Source: an uncultured Oscillospiraceae bacterium | GTDB lineage: Bacteria > Bacillota > Clostridia > Oscillospirales > Acutalibacteraceae | Direction: 5' to 3' | Assembly (NCBI GenBank): GCA_900546265.1 | Contig: URCA01000005.1 | Coordinates: 62,001-126,000 of the forward strand | DNA length: 64,000 nucleotides | Part shown: piece after piece, positions 33,074 to 42,393 of the stretch | How the letters are laid out: the number at the start of each line of letters is the position of its first letter | Numbering within the stretch: the first letter of the stretch is position 1 | Notes under the pieces: model-generated | The model's database searches: none | Seen by the model: only the letters and a program-made list of their open reading frames with translations | Told to the model about the DNA's origin: nothing | Program-made: the position numbers and the translations under genes

Positions 33074-33721
33074 ATGACCAGCAAACAGCTGCTTTTGTGG
33101 GATTTGGACGGTACTCTTACCGATCCCATGCTAGGGATTATCAGCGCGGTACAGCACGCCTTGCGCGCCTTTCAGATCGATCCGCCCGATCGCCAGGCGC
33201 TGACGCCGTTTATCGGGCCGCCTCTGCAGGAATCCTTTCAGCGGTTTTATGGATTCAGCGAGGAACAGGCCAGGAAGGCCGTCGCCGCTTATCGGGAATA
33301 CTTCGCCGATACCGGCCTTTATGAAAATGAAGTATACCCCGGCATTCCGGAACTGTTGGCCGATTTGAAAGATGCCGGAAAGACGCTGGCGCTGGCCACG
33401 TCCAAGCCCGCCGTGTTCGCCGAGCGGATTCTGGAGCATTTCCAGCTAAGGAAATATTTTTCATTGGCCGCCGGAAGCGAGTTGGACGGAACCCAGGTGC
33501 ACAAAGCGGACGTGATCGCTTACGCCCTGGAGCAGACTGGTTTTTCCGCCGCCGACGCATTGATGATCGGCGACCGGTGCTACGATATCGACGGCGCCCG
33601 TGCTGTCGGGACACAGGCGTTAGGCGTTGCCTATGGATATGGCAGCCGCGAGGAACTGGAAAAGGCCGGCGCGTCTAAGATCGCCGAGAACGTGGAAGAG
33701 CTTAGAAAGCTGCTGTTATAA
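33074..33721 (+). CDS. HAD phosphatase of the PgmB/Gph-like group
   Basis: A protein of about 215 residues. Motif I WDLDGTLTDP is intact near residue 9, motif II Ser is in LALATSKPAVF, motif III Lys is in QVHKADVIAY, and motif IV is MIGDRCYDIDGARAVG. The start is uncertain: ATG at 33074 lies 12 bases after AAAGG, while ATG at 33062 abuts it. Homologues are annotated as 5'-nucleotidase- or phosphoglycolate-phosphatase-like; the GDR(x)YD motif is usual in that group. A bidirectional terminator follows directly. Confidence 0.87.
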   Translation: MTSKQLLLWDLDGTLTDPMLGIISAVQHALRAFQIDPPDRQALTPFIGPPLQESFQRFYGFSEEQARKAVAAYREYFADTGLYENEVYPGIPELLADLKDAGKTLALATSKPAVFAERILEHFQLRKYFSLAAGSELDGTQVHKADVIAYALEQTGFSAADALMIGDRCYDIDGARAVGTQALGVAYGYGSREELEKAGASKIAENVEELRKLLL

Positions 33722-33752
33722 AAAATCCCCATCCATATGGATGGGGATTTTT
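33720..33752. terminator. Bidirectional terminator
   Basis: AAAAATCCCCATCC and its complement form a 14-bp stem with a 4-base loop between the HAD gene and convergent nagB. Confidence 0.93.
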
Positions 33753-33761
33753 GTCAGAATG

Positions 33762-34487
33762 TTACAGCAGAGACGCGGCCGGCGCGTCGAGCATAATGGT
33801 GACATTGGGATGAAGCTGGAGGATGGAGGCCGGGCACTGCGGCGTAACCGGGCCGGTGATCATGGCCTTGACCGCTTCCGCCTTGTCGGCGCCGGTGGCA
33901 ATCAGCACGATCGCTTTCGCCTTCATGATAGACCCAATGCCCATGCTGAGAGCCTGACGCGGCACCTCATCGGAGCTGGAGAAGAAACGGGTATTGGCCT
34001 CAATGGTACTCTGGGTAAGATCCACCACGTGCGTGACCGGCGCAAAGGCATCGGCCGGCTCATTGAAAGCAATGTGACCGTTGCGCCCAATTCCCAGAAT
34101 CTGCAGGTCAATGCCGCCGGCCGCTTCGATGGCCTTTTCATAAGCGGCGCATTCTGCCGCCGAATCGGAGGCAGTGCCGGAAAGCACATGAATGCTGGAT
34201 TCCGGTACGTTGATATGACGGAACAGATTGTCCATCATGAAATAGTAATAGCTCTGCGGATGATCGTGGCCCAGACCGACATACTCATCCAGGTTATAGG
34301 TGGTCACACCCGAAAAATCCACGGCGCCGCAGGCATACATTTCCGCCATTTTGGTATAGGTGGGGATGGGGGTGGAGCCGGTGGCGAGGCCCAGCACCGC
34401 ATGCGGTTTTTCGATCACCTTCGCGGAGAAAAGCGCTGCCGCCGCCGTGCCGATAGCCTGGGGGTCTTTATATGTCCTTACATTCAT
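33762..34487 (-). CDS. nagB: Glucosamine-6-phosphate deaminase
   Basis: A 241-residue enzyme converting glucosamine-6-phosphate to fructose-6-phosphate and ammonia in amino-sugar breakdown. The start is the ATG at 34487, eight bases after TTGGAGG. Family marks are LGLATGSTPIPTY, the TTYNLDEYVGL segment, LGIGRNGHIAFNEPA with the catalytic residues, and TGADKAEAV. Length fits the short Gram-positive NagB, which lacks the allosteric C-terminal part of the E. coli enzyme. No nagA lies next to it. Confidence 0.95.
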   Translation of the reverse strand: MNVRTYKDPQAIGTAAAALFSAKVIEKPHAVLGLATGSTPIPTYTKMAEMYACGAVDFSGVTTYNLDEYVGLGHDHPQSYYYFMMDNLFRHINVPESSIHVLSGTASDSAAECAAYEKAIEAAGGIDLQILGIGRNGHIAFNEPADAFAPVTHVVDLTQSTIEANTRFFSSSDEVPRQALSMGIGSIMKAKAIVLIATGADKAEAVKAMITGPVTPQCPASILQLHPNVTIMLDAPAASLL

Positions 34488-34686
34488 AGTCTCATCCTCC
34501 AATCAATATTCTTTTTTATTATGCATATGTGTAGTAGAAAAGTCCATACCCATTCGGGCTTTTTTTTTGCATTTTCCGGACGTCCTTGGTAAGGTGTCCA
34601 GAATTTTGTAACCAATACGAAGAGGCGGCCATATTGTATTAGTAGACAGGCTGTACAGCATCTGTCTATTTCCAGATAAAGGAGTC
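34488..34686. promoter_or_regulatory. Divergent spacer between nagB and cotJ
   Basis: This 199-base spacer must hold promoters for both sides. A T-rich run preceded by a weak AAAAGTCC/GGGCTTTT pairing lies near 34538-34570. CATATTGT at about 34630-34637 resembles a sporulation sigma-E -10 box, as expected for cotJ, but I could not match a -35 element at proper spacing. Confidence 0.35.
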
Positions 34687-34884
34687 ATGACATTGGAACA
34701 TCAATTTATGGATCGGAATACCATGAGTTTCCCTGAAGAGTGTCCAGGACAGGTCGTCGCCATGGCGTACGTCCCCTGGCAGCGTCTCGAGCAGGTGTAT
34801 GAAGTGGAGGACGGCTTTTGCCGCGGCACCATTTTCCCCGAGCTTGACAAACCGTGGATGGTAGGAGGCGACTGCTGTGAGTGA
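34687..34884 (+). CDS. cotJA: Spore coat-associated protein CotJA
   Basis: A 65-residue protein; AAAGGAG lies nine bases before the ATG. The pattern VVAMAYVPWQRLEQVYEVEDGFCRGTIFPELDKPW matches the CotJA family, small proteins assembled with CotJB and CotJC into the spore coat and made in the mother cell under sigma-E in Bacillus. The stop overlaps the GTG start of cotJB. Co-occurrence of all three cotJ genes in order makes the call secure. Confidence 0.92.
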   Translation: MTLEHQFMDRNTMSFPEECPGQVVAMAYVPWQRLEQVYEVEDGFCRGTIFPELDKPWMVGGDCCE

Positions 34885-35140
34885 GAGAGCCAAGATGCGG
34901 CGCTGCATTTCCGCCTACGATTTTGCCATTCTCGACCTGGAGACGTATCTCGATTCCCACCCCGACGACGCACGCGCCATGCAGCTGCGGGAGCAGTACA
35001 TGTGCAAACGCCGGGAACTGATCGCGGAGTACGAGCTGCGCTGCGGCCCCTATGTGGTAACCCGGCGCGACGTACCCAACGGCAACCGCTGGACCTGGGT
35101 AGACAGCCCCTGGCCCTGGGAATATGAGATGGAGGATTAA
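34877..35140 (+). CDS. cotJB: Spore coat protein CotJB
   Basis: An 87-residue protein starting at GTG 34877, inside the end of cotJA, with GTAGGAGG upstream. AYDFAILDLETYLDSHPDDARAM and the C-terminal WTWVDSPWPWE are typical of CotJB. It is required with CotJA and CotJC for coat assembly of the latter in Bacillus; its own chemistry is not known. The gene sits three bases before cotJC. Confidence 0.93.
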   Translation: MSERAKMRRCISAYDFAILDLETYLDSHPDDARAMQLREQYMCKRRELIAEYELRCGPYVVTRRDVPNGNRWTWVDSPWPWEYEMED

Positions 35141-35143
35141 GCT

Positions 35144-35806
35144 ATGTGGGAATATGAGAAGAAACTGCAATATCCGGTCAAAATCAAGAACCCTAACCCT
35201 AAGCTGGCCAAAATTATCATCACGCAGTACGGCGGGCCCGACGGCGAAATGAGCGCCTCCCTGCGATATCTGAGCCAGCGGTATTCCATGCCCTATTCCG
35301 AGCTGAAGGGGATCCTGACGGACATCGGCACCGAGGAACTGGCCCACTTTGAAATGATCGCCGCTATGGTGCACCAGCTGACGCGGAATATGACCCCGGA
35401 AGAGATTGTCAAATCCGGCTTTGATACCTATTTTGTCGATCATACCGCCGGGGTTTGGCCGCAAGCCGCTTCCGGCGCGCCCTGGACGGCCGCCTATATT
35501 CAAAGCAAAGGCGATGTTATCACCGATCTGCACGAGGATATGGCCGCCGAGCAAAAGGCACGTACTACCTACGACAACCTGCTGCGCCTCATCGATGATC
35601 CCGATATCCGCGAGCCGCTGAAATTCCTGCGGACGCGTGAAATCGTGCATTACCAACGGTTCGGCGAAGGGCTTCGAATTGCGACCGATAATCTGAACAG
35701 CCAGAACTTCTATGCCTGCAACCCCAGCTTTGACAAATGCTGCGGCAAAGGACAAAACGACGGCAAAAAAACGGGCTGCGGCTGCAATCAACCGCGGATG
35801 CGCTAA
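35144..35806 (+). CDS. cotJC: Spore coat manganese-catalase-like protein CotJC
   Basis: A 220-residue member of the manganese-catalase/ferritin-like family. The metal ligands of the four-helix bundle are visible: DIGTEELAHFEMI near residue 65, DMAAEQKARTTYDNLL near 130, and REIVHYQRFGEGL near 166. WPQAASGAPWTAAYI is a family mark. It may break down hydrogen peroxide in or on the spore coat. The C-terminus is a Cys-rich tail (CDKCCGKGQ, GCGCNQ) that could crosslink or bind metal; homologues vary here. Confidence 0.93.
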   Translation: MWEYEKKLQYPVKIKNPNPKLAKIIITQYGGPDGEMSASLRYLSQRYSMPYSELKGILTDIGTEELAHFEMIAAMVHQLTRNMTPEEIVKSGFDTYFVDHTAGVWPQAASGAPWTAAYIQSKGDVITDLHEDMAAEQKARTTYDNLLRLIDDPDIREPLKFLRTREIVHYQRFGEGLRIATDNLNSQNFYACNPSFDKCCGKGQNDGKKTGCGCNQPRMR

Positions 35807-35822
35807 GCTTTTGAACGAATGC

Positions 35823-35855
35823 GCCCCTTACCGGTAATCGGTAAGGGGCATTTTT
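35823..35855. terminator. Bidirectional terminator
   Basis: GCCCCTTACCG (35823-35833) pairs with CGGTAAGGGGC (35839-35849), followed by TTTTT, between cotJC and convergent lysA. Confidence 0.92.
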
Positions 35856-35856
35856 A

Positions 35857-37155
35857 TCAAAGATCGTTGCGCACTAAATCCTCATAGGTCTCCGCCTTGA
35901 CAACCACGCGAGAGGCGCCGTCCTTGACCATGACGACAGCGGGACGGGGCAGACGGTTGTAATTGGAGGACATGGAATAATTATACGCACCGGTCGCCAG
36001 CACCGCGAGAATGTCCCCCGCGCCGCAGGCTTGCAGCGGCGTGTTTTCCTGTATCAAATCGCCGCTTTCACAGCAGCGGCCAGCAATAGTCACGGTATCT
36101 GTAGCAGGTTCTCCCGCCCGGTTGGCAATCACCGCTGTGTAATCCGCCTTATAAAGGGCATAACGGGGATTGTCCGGCATCCCGCCGTCCACACTGACGT
36201 AATCCCGCACACCAGGAATATGCTTGATACCACCGACAGTGTATAGAGTGATGCCCGCCGGCGCGACGACGGAGCGGCCCGGCTCTATCACGATATAGGG
36301 GAAGGGGAACCGCAGTTCCCGCGCTTTTTCCTTGGCCGCGCCGGCCACCAGCCGCATATAGTCCCCGGTCGGCTTGGGATGATCCATTTTGGTATAGGGA
36401 ATCCCAAAGCCGCCGCCGAGATTCAGTTCCGTCAGGGTAATGCCCGCGGCCGTGCGCACGGCATCCATAAATTCCAGCAGGACTTCGGCCGCGTGGATGA
36501 AAGGCTGTTCGTCGAAAATTTGGGAACCGATATGGCAGTGTATCCCCTTAAAATCCAAGTGGGGCAGGCCGGCGGCTTCCTTTGCCGCCTCCATGGCGTC
36601 GCCGTTCTCCAGCGTAAAGCCGAATTTGGAATCGATTTGTCCAGTGCGGATAAAGGCGTGTGTATGGGCGTCGATGCCGGGGGTAATCCGCAGATAGATA
36701 GCCGCCGTCTTCCCCATCTCCCCCGCCAGCTTCGAGAGAGTGTGCAGTTCGCCCAGGTTATCCACCACAATCCGGCCCACGCCGTATTCCAACGCCATAC
36801 GCAATTCGGCGACGGATTTGTTGTTCCCATGAAAATACAGCCGCTCCGCGGGGAAGCCGACCTGCATGGCCGTATAAAGCTCGCCACCGGACACCACATC
36901 TGCGCCGCAGCCCTCGTCCATCACGATGCGGTACAGTTCCTTAAAGCTGCAGGCTTTGCTGGCAAAAGCCACCATGCCCCCATTTTCATAGTTCTCATCC
37001 AGGGAGGCCTTATAGCTGCTCAGGGCGCTGCGGATGGCGGTTTCGTCCATCACATACAAGGGGGTGCCATATTGCGCGGCCAGTTCGACCGTATCGCAGC
37101 CGCCAATGGCCAAATGACCCGCGGCGTTCACAGATAAGCAATCCGATAATAACAT
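35857..37155 (-). CDS. lysA: Diaminopimelate decarboxylase
   Basis: A 432-residue PLP enzyme that makes L-lysine from meso-diaminopimelate. Lys67 in MVAFASKACS binds PLP; HCHIGSQI and GGGFGIPY shape the phosphate site, and RCCESGDLI from the partner subunit completes the active site. The start is the ATG at 37155, about nine bases after AAGGA; two more in-frame ATGs (37164 and 37191) lie upstream without a better site. It lies 63 bases after ysxC on the same strand. Confidence 0.95.
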   Translation of the reverse strand: MLLSDCLSVNAAGHLAIGGCDTVELAAQYGTPLYVMDETAIRSALSSYKASLDENYENGGMVAFASKACSFKELYRIVMDEGCGADVVSGGELYTAMQVGFPAERLYFHGNNKSVAELRMALEYGVGRIVVDNLGELHTLSKLAGEMGKTAAIYLRITPGIDAHTHAFIRTGQIDSKFGFTLENGDAMEAAKEAAGLPHLDFKGIHCHIGSQIFDEQPFIHAAEVLLEFMDAVRTAAGITLTELNLGGGFGIPYTKMDHPKPTGDYMRLVAGAAKEKARELRFPFPYIVIEPGRSVVAPAGITLYTVGGIKHIPGVRDYVSVDGGMPDNPRYALYKADYTAVIANRAGEPATDTVTIAGRCCESGDLIQENTPLQACGAGDILAVLATGAYNYSMSSNYNRLPRPAVVMVKDGASRVVVKAETYEDLVRNDL

Positions 37156-37218
37156 CCTCGTCATTCCTTTCCCGGCCGTATCGTCCGTCATTCCGTGCGG
37201 AGATACGGCCCGTTAATT

Positions 37219-37812
37219 TTAGGCATCCTCTTCTTCCGTAACAGAAATCAGAATATCCCGCAGAGCGTCCACGCCTTCCCGCGTTACGGCGGAGAAAGGC
37301 ACCCATCGCAGCCCTTCATACTCCGCCAACTCTTCTTCGAGAGCCTTCAGGCGAGATTCCCTTTCGGTTTTGTTGAGCTTATCGGCCTTGGTCAGCACCA
37401 CGAGAAAGGGGATTTCCCGTTGCGTCAGATACTCGATCATCATGCGATCATCGCCGGTCGGCGGATGGCGCATGTCCACCAGCTGCAGCACCAGGCGCAA
37501 ATCCCTGTCGGCATCAAAATAGCCTTCAATCAGGGTGTTCCACCGTTTTTTCTCCGAAGCGGAAACCTTTGCATACCCATAGCCAGGCAAATCGACCATC
37601 CGCATCGTATCCAGACGATAAAAGTTTACGGTGGCGGTCTTGCCGGGTGTGGCGCTGGTGCGCGCCAAGTTTTTGCGGTTTAGAAGCGCATTGATCAAGG
37701 AGGATTTTCCCACGTTGGATCGGCCGGAGAAGGCCACCTCCGGCAGAGTAGGCGCCACCAGCTGATGGCTGAGAGCGGCGGACGCCTCAAACGCGGCCGA
37801 TTCAATTTTCAT
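37219..37812 (-). CDS. ysxC: Ribosome-biogenesis GTPase YsxC/EngB
   Basis: A 197-residue GTPase needed for 50S subunit assembly. The P-loop GRSNVGKSSLI lies at residues 30-40, G3 is DLPGYGYAKVS, and G4 is TKADKL. The chosen ATG at 37812 precedes MKIESAAF, the usual start for the family; the frame extends to 37869 inside lon. It is the last gene of the tig-clpP-clpX-lon-ysxC row, an arrangement known in many Clostridia and Bacillus. Confidence 0.95.
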   Translation of the reverse strand: MKIESAAFEASAALSHQLVAPTLPEVAFSGRSNVGKSSLINALLNRKNLARTSATPGKTATVNFYRLDTMRMVDLPGYGYAKVSASEKKRWNTLIEGYFDADRDLRLVLQLVDMRHPPTGDDRMMIEYLTQREIPFLVVLTKADKLNKTERESRLKALEEELAEYEGLRWVPFSAVTREGVDALRDILISVTEEEDA

Positions 37813-37834
37813 GGTTGCTATCCCCTTTCCAGGT

Positions 37835-40186
37835 TTACTGCGTGGAGCTTTCCGCCTTCGGCTGGGCAATCAGCGCCGTTTTCAGAACTGTGTCCAGGTG
37901 GGAGGCGGTCACAAACTCCACATGGTCCTTCACCACACCGTCCACCTCATCCAAGTCCGGCTCGTTTTCCGCCGGAATAATCACGGTTTTCATGTGGTGA
38001 ATATAGGCGGCCATGGTCTTTTCCTTCAAGCCGCCAATGGGCAGCACCCGCCCGCGCAGGGAGATTTCACCAGTCATCGCCACATCCTGCCGCACGGGGA
38101 TACCCGTCAGAGCCGATACAATGGCCGTGGCCATGGTAACGCCCGCCGAAGGGCCGTCTTTTGGCACCGCGCCTTCCGGCACATGAATGTGGATATCCTT
38201 GTTTTTATAAAATTCCCGATCGATGTGCCATTCCGCGGTGCGCGAACGGACATAGCTGATGGCGGTGCGGGCGGACTCTTTCATGACATCCCCCAGCGAG
38301 CCGGTCAGTTCAATTTTGCCGCTGCCATCCAGCACAGCTACTTCCACAGGCATGGTCTCTCCGCCCACCGAAGTCCAGGCCAAGCCGTTGACAACGCCGA
38401 TTTCATCCCGCCGCTCGGCCATATCTTCCTTATATTTCACCGGCCCCAGGAAATCCTCCAGGCGGGACACCGTCACACTCTTCGCTTCCCCGGATACGAT
38501 AATTTTGGCCACCTTTCGGCAAATTTTCGCAATACAGCGCTCCAGGCCGCGCACCCCGGCTTCCCTGGTATATCCGGCGATCATGGCTTTCAAGCAGTCG
38601 TCGGACAGCCGGATTTGCCGCATGGTCAGGCCGTGACGTTTTGCCTGCTTACGCAGCAGATGTTCTTTGGCTATATGGAATTTTTCCTCTGCCGTATAGC
38701 TGCCCAAAGCGATGACGTCCATCCGATCGTAAAGAGGCGCCGGGATGGTGTCCACCGTATTGGCAGTCGTGATGAACAGCACATCGGACAAATCAAAAGG
38801 AACCTCAATATAATGGTCGCAGAAAGCGCTGTTCTGCTCCCCGTCCAACACTTCCAGCATCGCGGAAGCGGGATCGCCGTGAAAATCGCTGCCCATTTTA
38901 TCGATTTCATCCAGAAGAATCAACGGGTTCCGGCTGCCCGCCTGTTTGATAGCGGAGATGATCCGGCCGGGCATGGCGCCGATATACGTTTTGCGATGCC
39001 CGCGAATCTCCGCCTCATCCCGCACACCGCCAAGAGATACCCGGACATACTTCCGGTTCATGGCGGAAGCAATGGATTTGGCTATAGAGGTTTTCCCCAC
39101 GCCGGGAGGGCCGACCAGACACAGCACTTGGCCTTTCATCTCGCTGGAAAGCTGCCGGACGGCCAGCGCCTCAACAATCCGCTCTTTGACCTTATCCAGG
39201 CCGTAATGATCGCGATCCAATACACGGCGGGCGGCAGACAAGTCCAGGCTGTCCTTGGTCAGCGTATTCCACGGCAGGGACAGACAGGTATCCAGATAGT
39301 TGCGGGACACCGTGGCTTCGTGAGACCCATAGGGCATTTTCGCCAGCTTGGCACACTCCTTGAGCAGCTTGTTGCTGGTTTCCTCCGGGAGTTGTAGCGC
39401 CAGAATTTTTTCCCGGTATTCTTCGGATTCCTCCGCCGGATTATCTCCGTCACCCAATTCCTCGGAAATCACTTTCAGCTGCTCCCGCAGATAATATTCC
39501 TTTTGATTCTGATCCAGCTGTTCATGGACGCGTTCGTGAATATCCTGCTCCAACTCCAGGATCGAGCATTCCCGTGCCAGGAGCGACAGCAGCAGTTCCA
39601 TCCGCTTTTCCACCGGCGCGGTGCTCAAGATATCCTGTTTTTCCTCCGGAGGCAGCGCGATATTGGCGGCGATGTAATCGGCAAGGTAACCCGCGTCCTG
39701 AGCCGCCGCCACCCCCAAAGACACGTCCGGCGCCATCTTCGGGGCCAGCTGTGCATATTCCTCAAAATATGTACGGCATTCCCGCATCACAGCTTGAGCG
39801 CGCAGCGAACCGGCTATGCGGCGTTCCAGCCGCTCACGCACAGCCACCATCAAAAAAGGCTCCGTCTGAAGCACTTCCTCTACGCCAGCGCGGTACAGTC
39901 CTTCGACCAGAATACGGAGGTTGTCCCCCGGCAGCTTCAGGACCTGCCGAACCTTAGCCACAACGCCGACCGTATACAGCCCCTCCACAGAGGGATCGTC
40001 CTGCGCCACATCCCGCTGGGTAACCAGATAGATAATCTGATCCGCGCCCATCGAAGCGTTGAGCGCCTGAATCGATTTCTGACGGCCGACGTCGAAATGC
40101 AGCAGCATCCCCGGAAACACCACCAGCCCCCGCAATGCGAGCAGCGGGAGCGACGAGGAACGTGCCACCCGTTTTTTTATTCCCAT
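37835..40186 (-). CDS. lon: ATP-dependent protease Lon
   Basis: A 783-residue protease (LonA type) degrading damaged and regulatory proteins. The N-terminal substrate domain runs to about residue 300, the AAA module has GPPGVGKTSIAKSIA and LILLDEIDK, and the protease domain holds KDGPSAGVTMATAIV with the catalytic Ser followed by the Lys of the dyad in LKEKTMAAY. The ATG at 40186 has GGA at fitting distance; one three codons earlier is possible. A terminator-like hairpin separates it from clpX. Confidence 0.96.
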   Translation of the reverse strand: MGIKKRVARSSSLPLLALRGLVVFPGMLLHFDVGRQKSIQALNASMGADQIIYLVTQRDVAQDDPSVEGLYTVGVVAKVRQVLKLPGDNLRILVEGLYRAGVEEVLQTEPFLMVAVRERLERRIAGSLRAQAVMRECRTYFEEYAQLAPKMAPDVSLGVAAAQDAGYLADYIAANIALPPEEKQDILSTAPVEKRMELLLSLLARECSILELEQDIHERVHEQLDQNQKEYYLREQLKVISEELGDGDNPAEESEEYREKILALQLPEETSNKLLKECAKLAKMPYGSHEATVSRNYLDTCLSLPWNTLTKDSLDLSAARRVLDRDHYGLDKVKERIVEALAVRQLSSEMKGQVLCLVGPPGVGKTSIAKSIASAMNRKYVRVSLGGVRDEAEIRGHRKTYIGAMPGRIISAIKQAGSRNPLILLDEIDKMGSDFHGDPASAMLEVLDGEQNSAFCDHYIEVPFDLSDVLFITTANTVDTIPAPLYDRMDVIALGSYTAEEKFHIAKEHLLRKQAKRHGLTMRQIRLSDDCLKAMIAGYTREAGVRGLERCIAKICRKVAKIIVSGEAKSVTVSRLEDFLGPVKYKEDMAERRDEIGVVNGLAWTSVGGETMPVEVAVLDGSGKIELTGSLGDVMKESARTAISYVRSRTAEWHIDREFYKNKDIHIHVPEGAVPKDGPSAGVTMATAIVSALTGIPVRQDVAMTGEISLRGRVLPIGGLKEKTMAAYIHHMKTVIIPAENEPDLDEVDGVVKDHVEFVTASHLDTVLKTALIAQPKAESSTQ

Positions 40187-40237
40187 GTTAACCATCCATT
40201 CTTTACAGACGCGATACTGGTATCCGTCTTCCGGATA

Positions 40238-40269
40238 AAAAGGCAGCCGGCACCAGAGTGCCGGCTGTC
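40238..40269 (-). terminator. Terminator-like hairpin between clpX and lon
   Basis: CAGCCGGCAC pairs with GTGCCGGCTG around a 4-base loop, followed on the minus strand by CCTTTTTA. It should reduce transcription from clpX into lon. Confidence 0.8.
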
Positions 40270-40303
40270 AAGCTTATCCCCTTGCCGCCGGCGGTTTCAC
40301 CGG

Positions 40304-41614
40304 TTAAGCTGTCACCTTGCGGCGTGTCGTGCGGTTTTTCGTCGGAACCTTCAGCCGGTTCGTTTTTTTCTCCGGATTGACAACAATCTCCGGTTTGGCG
40401 TTCTGCGTGACGCAGTCACCGGTTATCACGATCTTTTCAATCGTCGGATCCGAAGGCACTTCATACATCAGCTGTGTCAGAAGCTCCTCCATGACCGAGC
40501 GAAGGCCGCGGGCGCCGGTGTTGCGTTTCAGCGTTTTCTCCGCCACCGCTTTGAGGGCCTCCGATGTGAACTCCAGCTTCACGCCATCCAGAGAAAACAG
40601 CTGGGTATACTGCTTAATCAACGCGTTTTTCGGTTCGCTTAAGATACGGACAAGAGCCTCGATATCCAACGCTTCCAAGGTAGTGATCACCGGCATACGG
40701 CCAACCAATTCCGGAATCAGCCCATAGCGGATAAGATCCTGGGGAACCAGCTCCTTGAAAAGCTTGCTCCGGTCAAGATCCTTTTTAGATTTCACCTCGT
40801 TGCCGAAGCCTAGAGAACCCGATCCCACTCGTTTCTCGATAATCTTCTCGATGCCGTCAAAGGCGCCGCCGAGAATAAAGAGAATGTTGCTGGTATCAAT
40901 CTGAATGAATTCTTGCTGCGGATGCTTGCGGCCGCCGGAAGGCGGCACGTTGGAAACCGTGCCTTCCAAAATCTTCAGCAGCGCCTGCTGCACGCCTTCG
41001 CCGCTGACATCCCGGGTGATGGAAGGATTTTCGCTGCGACGGGCAATTTTATCGATTTCATCCACATATATAATGCCGCGTTCCGCTTTTTCCACATCGT
41101 AATCCGCCGCCTGAATCAGGCGAAGCAGAATATTCTCCACATCCTCGCCCACGTATCCCGCTTCGGTCAGCGTGGTAGCGTCGGTGATGGCAAAAGGAAC
41201 ATCCAGCGTACGAGCAAGCGTCTGCGCTAAGGCTGTCTTTCCAACCCCGGTGGGGCCAAGAAGGAGCACATTGCTCTTGCCCAGTTCAGTCTCGGAGGAT
41301 GCGCCGAAGAAAATGCGCTTGTAATGATTATACACCGCAACGGACAAGGCAACCTTCGCCGCATCCTGCCCAATCACGTATTCGTCCAGCCCGGCCTTTA
41401 TTTCCTTGGGGGTAGGCAGGCGGGGCGGTATATCGTCGCTGTTGGCGCGCCGCTTTGAAAAATTCCCACCGTCCTCCAAGATGGACTGACAGAGCTCTAT
41501 GCATTCGTTGCAAATAAACACGCCCGGCCCAGCTATCAAGCGGTGCACTGCGTCCTGGGTCTTGCCGCAGAATGAACAGCTCACAATACGGTTTTCATCG
41601 TTGTTTTTCGGCAT
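40304..41614 (-). CDS. clpX: ClpX unfoldase of the ClpXP protease
   Basis: A 436-residue AAA+ ATPase that recognises, unfolds and feeds substrates into ClpP. The zinc-binding domain has Cys13, Cys16, Cys35 and Cys38 (CSFCGK, CNECIELC). Walker A is GPTGVGKTALAQ, Walker B is IIYVDEIDKI, the pore loop region is TDATTLTEAGYVGEDVE, and the IGF-type ClpP-binding loop appears as SLGFGNEV. The C-terminal 30 residues are basic and extended. It follows clpP by 38 bases. Confidence 0.97.
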   Translation of the reverse strand: MPKNNDENRIVSCSFCGKTQDAVHRLIAGPGVFICNECIELCQSILEDGGNFSKRRANSDDIPPRLPTPKEIKAGLDEYVIGQDAAKVALSVAVYNHYKRIFFGASSETELGKSNVLLLGPTGVGKTALAQTLARTLDVPFAITDATTLTEAGYVGEDVENILLRLIQAADYDVEKAERGIIYVDEIDKIARRSENPSITRDVSGEGVQQALLKILEGTVSNVPPSGGRKHPQQEFIQIDTSNILFILGGAFDGIEKIIEKRVGSGSLGFGNEVKSKKDLDRSKLFKELVPQDLIRYGLIPELVGRMPVITTLEALDIEALVRILSEPKNALIKQYTQLFSLDGVKLEFTSEALKAVAEKTLKRNTGARGLRSVMEELLTQLMYEVPSDPTIEKIVITGDCVTQNAKPEIVVNPEKKTNRLKVPTKNRTTRRKVTA

Positions 41615-41651
41615 CGGATATGCCTCCCCTCTTTATAGCATTCGTTCCTAT

Positions 41652-42233
41652 TCAGTGCTTATCGATAATTTTGTCCACCAGACCATACTTCACAGCGTCT
41701 TCCGCCGTCAGCCAGTTGTCGCGGTCGGTGTCCCGTTCAATGGTCTCCAGAGGCTGGCCGGTCATCTCCGCCAGCAGTCGGTTCATACGGTTGCGGATAA
41801 AGAGAATATGATCCGCCTGGATTTTGATGTCGCTGGCCTGTCCCTTGGTGCCGCCCATGGGCTGGTGAATCATGATTTCGCTGTTGGGCAGGGTCATCCG
41901 CTTGCCCTTGGCACCGGCCGCGAGCAGGAACGATCCCATGCTGGCCGCCATGCCGATGCAGATGGTGGACACGTCGCATTTGATAAACTGCATGGTATCG
42001 TAAATCGCCATGCCGGCGGAAATGGAGCCGCCCGGGCTGTTGATATACAGATGGATATCCTTATCGGGGTCCTGCCCTTCCAAATACAACAGCTGAGCCA
42101 CCACCAGCGAGGCGGTCGCGTCGTTGACCTCATCCGACAGCATGATGATACGCTCGTTGAGCAAACGGGAAAAAATGTCATAGCTGCGTTCACCGCGGCT
42201 GGTTTGTTCAACAACATAAGGAACTAAACTCAT
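41652..42233 (-). CDS. clpP: ClpP protease subunit
   Basis: A 193-residue serine protease that forms the two-ring ClpP barrel. The catalytic Ser98 lies in GMAASMGSFLLA and His123 in MIHQPMGG, with the Asp near residue 172 in RDTDRDNWLTAE. SPGGSISAGMAIYD is the family hallmark. The start is the ATG at 42233, nine bases after GGAGGT; the open frame continues to 42335 without homology. It stands between tig and clpX. Confidence 0.97.
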   Translation of the reverse strand: MSLVPYVVEQTSRGERSYDIFSRLLNERIIMLSDEVNDATASLVVAQLLYLEGQDPDKDIHLYINSPGGSISAGMAIYDTMQFIKCDVSTICIGMAASMGSFLLAAGAKGKRMTLPNSEIMIHQPMGGTKGQASDIKIQADHILFIRNRMNRLLAEMTGQPLETIERDTDRDNWLTAEDAVKYGLVDKIIDKH

Positions 42234-42393
42234 TATCTGGCACCTCCATATTGCTTGAAGATTTACATTCTCCGGCCCATACAGCAGGAGGGGACAAATT
42301 CCCCGTCCAAACGGCTGGACCGTCTGCACAGTCACAGGACCAGTATGGACAGGGAACCCGGATTTTAATCCAAGAAATTGTATTTTCAGCCGA

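Noticed and set aside
34538..34570. Terminator-like T9 run upstream of cotJ on the plus strand
   Set aside because: The stem has only 8 pairs with a T-G pair and a 10-base loop, and no plus-strand gene ends there, so I do not list it as a terminator.
34600..34640. Sigma-E promoter for cotJ
   Set aside because: CATATTGT fits a -10 box, but the nearest -35-like sequence is several bases too close; not claimed as a full promoter.
37811..39397. 528-codon frame opposite lon
   Set aside because: Antisense shadow of a fully conserved protease gene; no recognisable domain or ribosome-binding site.
42234..42393. Small gene or riboswitch between tig and clpP
   Set aside because: Only short imperfect repeats and no ribosome-binding site with a credible frame; treated as plain spacer.
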